Shown here piece after piece: positions 56,716-64,000 of a stretch of 64,000 bases of DNA. Where the stretch lies: the NCBI GenBank assembly GCA_035578175.1, contig JAQMRL010000001.1, forward strand, positions 372,923,720 through 372,987,719, given 5' to 3'. The notes below the pieces were generated by a model. That model was given only the letters and a program-made list of their open reading frames with translations. It did not search any database and had not been told where the DNA came from. Numbering within the stretch: position 1 is the stretch's first letter; every line of letters begins with the position of its first letter. The DNA is from Catonia carolina (taxonomy: Eukaryota > Arthropoda > Insecta > Hemiptera > Achilidae). The position numbers were made by a program, and so were the translations under genes.

Positions 56716-59020
56716 TGTAATTTTAATACTGCGAGTATTGCGTTCTTAAAATGTTTGAAGACGAAAGTTTTAGTTGCAATGTAAAAATTTATGTTACTGT
56801 AAGATCATAAGAAGTAAATAAATAAAACATAAAAATCATAAGAAGTTCTAAATATTACAATCAACAGTGTTGTTCTAACAGTAAATCAAGTGTTATGACT
56901 GTAAAACAAAGCGAGCGTATGTTCCAAATTATAAATAGAAATTAATGTTGGTAAATAAAAACGTAAAATCATGTTTTAAACGCGCAAAATAATCCGATTC
57001 CGTTATATACGAATTCCAATCTACTTTTGTTTTGTATACCAGAACTAATTAAAAATGTTTTCATTATTACAGTGCACATCCCCTATCGGTTTTCCAGAAA
57101 TACAAATTCCAATTTCCACAGTTGTAAACGTAATGAATTTTACAGGTTAGAGTACAGTAAAACTACATTCTTTCAGAGCCAAATTTAAAAAATTAATTTT
57201 GGTCAAAATATTTTAAAAATGGAATTATTTATATTTTCTAATCATGTGTTTAATTTTCGATACTTGGTGGTAGACTAACTGATCATCAAAATTTGAAATT
57301 AACGTGCTCTCAGCCAATCCCAGATTCTTGGAATTAGTTATGTATCCCCAAAATTTTTCCGAAGGCAAAAACACAACTTACATAAACACGGATTAAAAGA
57401 TTTTCATTTAACTTCTGTCATTCACTACATTAAGACGGCATAAATTTCCGGAAAAATTTGAGAGGGAGACATTGCTTTCGTTCAAAACTCAGGTTTTTTC
57501 AAAACACAGCCTTCAGGTGTATTTTAGAGCAAAAATTAACCTAAAATATTTAAAGAGAATTCAACATTCTATAACTTTTGTATTAAACGTTTCGTACGTT
57601 ATTTGTAACCTTACGTAAAAACAATGCGCCAAGTTTCTTCTATAATTACAAGCTCAAATGCAATGTACTTGGAAGGAAATAAATTATTAGAAATTAATTA
57701 GAATTAATATTGCTACAAATATTTCTATTTATCCAACTTTCTTTAACAATAATTTATGATTTTTTTTAATTTTTTTTTCTAAACAACCGTACTGAGATTA
57801 GCTCATTCAACATTGAATTCTTTAGCAATGTTAATCGCATAAAATTATAACAGTTGTGGATACAGTATCTTGTCAGTAAGTAAAATGTTTTACTATAATT
57901 CCCTATCTTTACTTCATCATGGAGTCAAAAAAGCACTTTTTTTAAAAAAAGCCGGCATATTAAAACGAAACATCAGATTTTACTTTTAAAATGCTCATAT
58001 TATTGAGAAAACTGCGATCTTTGACATACTTAAACGCCGATTTTTTTTAAATTTAAAGCCTGGAGGGAGTAGTAGACATCTAAAGAGCACATCAACGGAA
58101 AAACCGGCAAAAACTGGGTACATTTTATGCGTAAATTCCTGTATCTCCGACTAATTTATAAATTAAATAATTTAAGTCAAACCAATTAACGCAGAAACGA
58201 ACAGGCTTTAATTTGGTGTAGCGTTCTAATTTTTCCGGTTCGTTGTTTTTGAAATACAGCTTTTCAAACACATCGCGCTTCTTTCGTGACGCGCACTGTT
58301 CTTGAAGATTAGCGAAAAATATACTGAAGTTTGTCGCCTTTTATTTCAATTTCGAAAACTTTTAAGTTCATCATAAAAAAATTAAAATTTAGTTATTTTA
58401 AAAACCTTTTAGTTTGATTCTTAACAATCTTCAGCAGATGAAAATTCAAGCTCGAATTAGGGCGAGATCATGTTTATACACATCACATACAGGTCTAAAT
58501 TACATGGCTAAATGAATTGAACAAAAATGTAAGTTTTAAACTCAGCTATATTAGAAAGCAGTACAAAAGAAGACACCATACTAGCAGACTCTGTAGATCG
58601 GTTTACGTGATGTGGTTTTAACATTCAAGGGATCGTAAACCGAAGGAAAATACTGAATATACATTCATTTCTTTATTTGTCACGTAAAATAAAACACATT
58701 TTCTTATATGAGACAAGTAAGTCATAAAGTTTGAATCGGGAAAGAATAAGGTGCATAAAAAGTTGAGTCAACTGTTCCGGCAATTACAAGGAGAAACTAA
58801 AGCAAAATCATGATCGAATTTAAACACCACACCAACAGATAACAAACGTATTGAATAAAATGACATTTTTAATGTAAAAGAAAATATATCAATTTTTTTT
58901 TAATTCATAATGTTCTTACTACAGATTATCCTAATTGATCACAACATTAAATTTCCTAAATCCTTAAACCTTAAATTTTAAATCGTCTATGAATACTTTT
59001 AATAATATACAGGTTCATTT
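56716..59020. other. No gene; possible unclassified repeat at 57440-58290
   Basis: AT-rich. 57440-58290 has the vocabulary of B/mariner-arm type elements (GAGAATTCAACATTCTA, CAAAACACAGCCTTCAGG, ATTTTAGAGCAAAAATT), but I could not find its ends. Nothing else is supported. Confidence 0.4.
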
Positions 59021-59021
59021 A

Positions 59022-59075
59022 TGCCAGGGGTTCGATTCTCGGCCAAGTCTGAGATTTATTCATCTTTATGTCACC
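59022..59075 (+). repeat. tRNA-SINE B-box scrap
   Basis: CCAGGGGTTCGATTCTCGG followed by CCAAGTCTGAGATTTATTCA is a tRNA-like T-arm with a SINE-type continuation. No A box or tail found. Confidence 0.4.
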
Positions 59076-59455
59076 TCATATCGTTATCTACGCACAAACC
59101 AAGGCTTATTAAGTCACACTATGAGTTGTTTAGGTCAGCTGAAAGGCTGATGATTTGAACCTGTAGAGGTTTTACAAAGTAAAACAAGGAGTGAGGTGGT
59201 TTCCATAGAATTCCTCAATGAGTTGAAAAGTATGCTTATCAGCATGCCCGGCCCTCTAAAAAGCACCTATTTTCCACCCTCCAAATGGCACTTTCACTTA
59301 ATTTTCCACAGAATCTGGCTGTATAATGAAATTCATTATTCTCAGAGGAGATAACTCTGATTAGTGTATTTTACCTCTACCTCTTCTATTTTTAAATGAT
59401 TCAGTCATTTAATTGGCTGACCATGTGATAAACATAACTATTTTTTGTAGCCCTA

Positions 59456-60215
59456 GTATAGTTACTTGAGTCACGAGTTTGCCTTTGATTTTAACGAGGG
59501 GTAAAGTTGGGAAAGCATGAATGCGCATGCGTGACTGCTTTCGTATCAGTTCACCTCCACAATAATGTAAACTATACCCAGGGGACATACAGTATATCGA
59601 GGTACCTTTTGTAGGCAAACTGTATAAATATAAATGTTGCCGTAAACGGGAATGTCGGTTTCTTGAAAACACGGTCAAACTATTCACAGTGCTGAACGAA
59701 ATCAAAAAATGAATGTATTTAATGTATTAAATGCTGTGAAGTTGAGGCTAAACAAAAATGCCTCTCCGTGCCTCTTAACAAAAGTCATGAGCGAGTGGCT
59801 AACTACCGTGATATTTCTCTTTCCGCAATTCGAAATATAAATAAGGAAGTTAAAGAAGTGATAATTCTTTATCAACAGTTTCTTTGACACCTGGTAAAAA
59901 AGGAAAAGGTTATATCAATTAGAACGTGATGCCAACATGTGAAATTTTGTAACCGGTTTTGAAAGAATGGCTAAATTTTAGTTGGAAACTTTGAACGTTA
60001 AGAAACATTTTAAAGTAAATGGGGTTTAAGTGGAAAAAGTGTCAGTCACAACGAAGTATATTAATTGAAAGGCAACATGTGGTTAACTAACGGTGCGAAT
60101 TACACGGTAGTAAAATATAGTGTCTCATTGTTGAGGTTGGCAGCACTGTCAGATTTTTTTTTCCTTCCTCACAGCCCATTCATACGCAAAAGGCATTCTG
60201 GTGACTCACTATATA
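59456..60215 (+). mobile_element. Degenerate Tc1/mariner-like element inside family A
   Basis: About 760 bp with TA at both junctions and imperfect inverted ends. The left reads GTATAGTTACTTGAGTCACG, AGTTTGCCTTT; the right reversed reads TATATAGTGAGTCACCAG, AATGCCTTTTGC. The interior holds a decayed transposase N-terminal half (59855-60085). It interrupts family A and is therefore younger than it. Confidence 0.68.
59855..60085 (+). pseudogene. Transposase relic (LWKILKxMGFKWKKCQ-type family)
   Basis: In shifting frames the sequence reads STVSLTPGKKGKGYIN, PVLKEWLNFSWKL, LRNILK, stop, MGFKWKKCQSQRSILIERQH. I recall this as the N-terminal region of a Tc1/mariner-like insect family whose members carry a TPGKK element, PTLKKLL.VL., LWKILK.MGFKWKKCQ.NRK.LIER before the DDE domain. 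Several stops and shifts; the catalytic domain is deleted. Confidence 0.6.
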
Positions 60216-60381
60216 TACCAACAGATTGAGTGCAATTATAATGTAACACTCCACTCGTCGGTTATTGCCAAAATCATACTATAAAAAAACTAATAATAAT
60301 ATTAATAATAAAGCGACACGCAAGTAATTAATCTGAGATGACATGAATGAACTTTACCTTGAAGACAGTGTTTTTCGTAAT

Positions 60382-61345
60382 TTTTACTTTCTCTTGCCTA
60401 TATGAATATATAGGAAGGAAAGTATTGTTTTCATGTCGATTTTTCGAAATCGAGTTTTCACCGGATCTATACGTTTTCAGACCCCCTGAACCCAAAAAAC
60501 ATGTTTTTAGCGATTGGTCTGTGTGTGTGTCTGTGTGTGTGTGTGTCTGTGTGTGTGTGTGTGAACAGAATATCTCAAGAACGGAACATCGTACGAACTT
60601 GAAACTTGAAACTTAAGTTAAATACCACTACCGGACGCGACACGAACATTTTCATCAAAATCGGTCAACCGGAAGTAGTAGTTTATTCGTATAATTTTTC
60701 AGTTTTTTGCGATTTTCTCAAAAACTGGTCCTACGATTTTTTTTAAAATCGCCTATTTTACTAAATTTTTTATTCTCTACAAGATAGGGTAGGCGCCATG
60801 TTTGCTGAAATTCTCGGTGAGGCTGTTTTCACGTAAAAACGTTGTTTTTTTAAGATTACGGCTTTAATATAAATTTCAGCGCAAAAACTTATATAATAAA
60901 AGTTGTAGAGAATTTAAAAACCTACAACTTTAAATTCAAATATTTTTTTGTATAACGCTTAGTTTAGCGGTAATTTGCGATTTTCTGTTTTTTTTCTCAC
61001 GAAAACGTGAGAAAAATCGATTTTTTTAACATTTCGGTCTTAGTATGCATTTTACGACAAAAGTGTATATAATTAAATTTATAGAAAATTAAAAGATCTA
61101 CAACTTTTGTTTAGAGCATTTTTCTCTACAGAGCCTAGTTTAGCGTGAAAGCGTGATTTTCCGTATTTTTAAGCCAAACTGAGTTCGATTGTCATTTTGC
61201 GTCATTCACTCATGATTAAAATAAGGTTATGTTTATTGAGGTTAGTTTTTGTTCATTTCTAATGTTTTAATACTAATGTTAGGTTTATTGTTAATTATTT
61301 GCATTGGCAAGAGAAAGTTGTGTGAGTGTTTCATACCAGATTTTT
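60382..61345 (-). mobile_element. Family B element, full copy B7
   Basis: From ACTTTCTCTTGCCTATATG at 60386 to GAGTGTTTCATACCAG ending near 61338, flanked by ATTTTT on both sides. Very similar to B2 and B3 over its whole length, including GACGCGACACGAACATTTTC and CGGTCAACCGGAAGTAG. The microsatellite is an interrupted (TG)n at about 60519-60562. Confidence 0.9.
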
Positions 61346-63355
61346 AAGAAATGCTCATATACTAGAGCTATCGTAGAGCTATATTACAAATTTGGTTTTT
61401 ATAGAAGGGTTGCTGCAATATGGCATAAAAATTACAAATTATGACGACATAAAATATTTTATACTTTCCTAAGTTATGGCTGTTATATTAAAACCCTTCC
61501 AACAACAACGGGTCAAATTTATTACTAACAGGCTACGTCGCGTCGTTACGGGGAACAATTTAACGCATAACGCACTACCCTTTGACTCCTGCAGATCGAT
61601 ATACGAGTCTTCTTGCAAATACGTGCACAATTTAGTATAATTATTTTTTAAACGTTATTAAACTTTAATAAAAATTTTAATTAATGATTTTAAGAAACAG
61701 ATAAAACTTTCTTAGAATTTCTTGTACTTCAGAAAATAACATCGAAAATATTTTACACTACAATATTTAAAAAATTTAACTTCTTACAATAATTTGCTAC
61801 TGTATTACTTCAACACACACGATACATTCAAAGAATGGAATAAAATAATATAATAGACAATCTACAATAATAAAACAAAAGTAACCTTTTGATGTATGCG
61901 AAGTAATCTCAAAAACGGTTGAACCGATTTTGTTGAAATTTTCACTACTATTTTTCTTATGATTTCGGAGTGTTATAAGGTACATTGTAAATTCTAAGGG
62001 GTGTTTGGTGGGACAAGGATCGTCACCGGATCATTGTAACATGTCATATTTGTTATACAAAATTATGAATTTTCTGTTACATAACATTAACTTTTATTTT
62101 TGCTCAGTAGTTTTATGTAAAGTATGTAATATTTATAAAAACACTTTTGCATATATTACAACTATATTTATATGGAGGAATACCATACAGAATAGTGCAA
62201 AAATATTAATTTTATGCCAAAGCTGGGTGGCTTATAACCCAGGAATGATGAACACAAAAACCAAAAAGCAACATTAGGTCCATTTTCCAATAACGTTAAG
62301 TGCGCGGTGAAGCAAGGAAGGGTAACTAATTTTATATACAGCTGTTGAGCAGTTTTTTTATCTTTTTAGATAATAACATTTTATATTAAGTTACTGCTCG
62401 AAGCAATGGATCAAAAGAAAATTAATTCAGTATTTAATTTCTACTGTTAATATACGGGTAATATACTTATACCTCACTAAACAATCTTTTTCCTGTGCCC
62501 CTTCCGTACCAAAACGATTACCCACATTTTCTATAATTTACTATAATGATCAAACCACACAATTATTTTTCTTTCAGGGAAACTAACAGAACAAATATTA
62601 TCTATAATAAAAGTTTTTCTTTATTTCTAATTTAGCGATAGTACATCTTTCAAATATATAATAATTGTAAATTATGAATAACCAAGCTTTACTGAATTAT
62701 TTTACATACTATATCTGGATGTTTTTATATAGGAGTTTGATGCTACATAAATAATCAAGTATAAGACAAAAAAATCATTTGTCACAAAACATCTGGCTTA
62801 TATTAAATTAAAAATAAGAGACAGCTAAAAATAAGTGAAGCGAAGTTAATTTAACGAAAAACATCTAATTAATTTCTTAACCTTCTGTAAGCAAAAAAAG
62901 AACGAGCATAATATAAACGAAGTACGTCAAATTATCAAGTTTTGTAAAAGAAAGGTAATTTACATGACAAAGAGACATTCAAAAACATAAAACCGCTTAA
63001 TGAATTTTACTAGTTAATTAGTATTGCTCAGCATGTTTTTTTATGTGTTTTAACAAAACATGAACGAAAATTAAGAGTAATTTAACAGTTAACATACAGA
63101 ATAAAATAAAAATAATAAAGAAAACTAGTTTATCAAATTACCATATCAATTTGTCAACACAACACTTAATAATATTTTAACATTATGTTTTTTATACGTT
63201 TATATATCAGCTTCCACAACGTTTCGAAGCTAGAAAGTTCATAAAATCCCTCTTATCCAAAACGTTTTAACAAGTATTCAAACTTACAATCAGATTTAAT
63301 TTTACCTTTGAGCAAATTTTTTATATCTCGGGAAAAATTTACACTGTCTTCTTCC
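61346..63355. other. AT-rich stretch; small repeat-like piece at 61895-61985
   Basis: GCGAAGTAATCTCAAAAACG then GTTGAACCGATTTTGTTGAA resembles an insect interspersed repeat motif but could not be assigned. A 90-codon frame at 62005-62277 has no recognised motif. Otherwise no feature. Confidence 0.45.
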
Positions 63356-63365
63356 TTTAGTAATT

Positions 63366-63764
63366 TTGTGTTGTTGCTGTTTAGGTCATCAGCCAAAAGG
63401 CTGGTTTGAATCTGAAGAGGTTTTACTAAGTAAAACGAGGAGTGAGGTGGTTTACCCTTGCCTTCCCTACTGAGTAGAAAAGTTCGCTTAACAGCATGCC
63501 GAGCCCTCTGAAAATCATATATTTTCCACTCTCCAAATGACACCTTCACTTTATTCACCACAGGGTCTGGCTGTATAGTGAGATTCATTACTCTCAGAGG
63601 AGATAACTCTGATTAGTATCTTTTACACCTCTGCCTCTTCTGTTCTTTAATGATTTAGTCATTTAATTGGCTAACCATGTGATAAAAAACAGAACTATTT
63701 ATTTTAGCCCCGCAACAAACAGATTGAGTGTAAATAATTTGACACTCCACCTGTCTTATGGATT
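63366..63764 (-). mobile_element. Family A retroposon, copy 8 (full length)
   Basis: 399 bp bounded by the 10-bp direct repeat TTTAGTAATT (63356-63365 and 63765-63774). In minus orientation it runs from CATAAGACAGGTGGAGTGTC to CCTAAACAGCAACAAC. All landmarks are present. The 111-codon frame through it (63253-63588) is not conserved in other A copies. Confidence 0.92.
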
Positions 63765-63774
63765 TTTAGTAATT

Positions 63775-64000
63775 ATATAAACTGAAATTTCAGTTTTTAC
63801 TTTTTCTGATTCTATATACGGACAGTTATTTTCTTAAAATATTTTTTTAAGTGTTTACTAATTTTATTTAGATTAGATCAGATTTCAATTTCAGATCATT
63901 ATATTTTAATTTCATCTTCTAAATGGTAGACTTAAAAAATATATAAAAAGTTTTAAGAGATGAAATAAAGAATTGATTTAGAGAGAAGCTACCAAATTGC
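63775..64000. other. No recognised feature
   Basis: Short AT-rich end of the window. Confidence 0.5.

Larger units (their letters stand above)
59123..60273 (-). mobile_element. Family A retroposon, copy 7, split by a DNA transposon
   Basis: Family A pieces 59123-59455 and 60216-60273 are flanked by TCACACTAT (59114-59122) and TCATACTAT (60274-60282). The break lies in the consensus GCCCTGCAAC..ACAGATTGAG. This is a diverged copy (CATAGAATTCC, CTGTAGAGG variants). Confidence 0.85.

Noticed and set aside
59409..59890. 98- and 62-codon minus-strand frames
   Set aside because: They span the junction of family A with the inserted DNA element and oppose the recognisable plus-strand transposase remnant.
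60347..60616. Open frames such as the 89-codon one here, and the similar ones at 23069-23266 and 25234-25491, with conserved wording (FTFSCLYEYIGRKV...)
   Set aside because: They lie across the end of family B and run into the TG microsatellite (VCVCVCV). The similarity between them reflects repeat copies, not coding selection; no family domain and no consistent start.

Overview
This window looks like repeat-dominated, AT-rich intergenic or intronic DNA from an arthropod. An insect is most likely, and a hemipteran is my guess from the style of the LINE and SINE relics. I see no bacterial-style gene arrangement, no rRNA gene, no intact canonical tRNA gene and no convincing host protein-coding gene. 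The only intact, family-recognisable protein gene is a transposase on the minus strand (53624-54679). It sits inside an almost pristine Tc1/mariner element at 53090-55600, with inverted repeats of about 490 bp and a TA target duplication.

Almost everything else that can be named is transposable-element sequence. Family A is an eight-copy, ~400-bp retroposon with a (CAA)n tail and 8-12 bp target-site duplications. Family B is a ~930-bp element seen in seven substantial copies plus a scrap, and it carries an internal CA/TG microsatellite. There are several tRNA-derived SINE families (E, G, H) and one poly(A) SINE (J). Non-LTR retrotransposon 3' ends are numerous and mostly decayed; one is a Jockey-type copy with a 13-bp target duplication. 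There are two TTAA-flanked DNA elements (17014-17757 and 42812-43217), a hAT deletion derivative (45-1075), a DD34D mariner relic, a pogo/Tigger-like scrap, two large palindromic elements (13192-13790 and 47454-47812), an unclassified family D, and two tandem duplications of anonymous sequence.

Layout: 1-1.1 kb is a hAT inside family A. 1.1-12.6 kb is AT-rich with scattered LINE relics and two GC-richer patches. 12.6-19 kb is dense with nested repeats (LINE relic, family D, palindrome, SINE J, SINE G, SINE E in a LINE, TTAA element). 19.9-25.5 kb has family A and a cluster of three B copies. 25.8-30.9 kb has a LINE, tRNA-SINEs, a B copy split by A, and a head-to-head SINE G pair. 31.5-35 kb has a tandem duplication and two A copies, one split by a LINE. 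35.9-43.2 kb has SINE E, a mariner/B chimera, two LINEs, SINE H and a TTAA element. 43.6-49.2 kb has a GC-richer block, a tandem duplication, a long TG tract and a foldback element. 50.4-64 kb has further A, B and G copies and the intact mariner.

Nothing here forms a multi-gene pathway. The biological content is a stratigraphy of transposition: nested insertions give a relative order of activity. The freshest event is the DD41D mariner, with only two differences seen between its two arms. I found no CRISPR array and no evidence for an undescribed multi-gene system.
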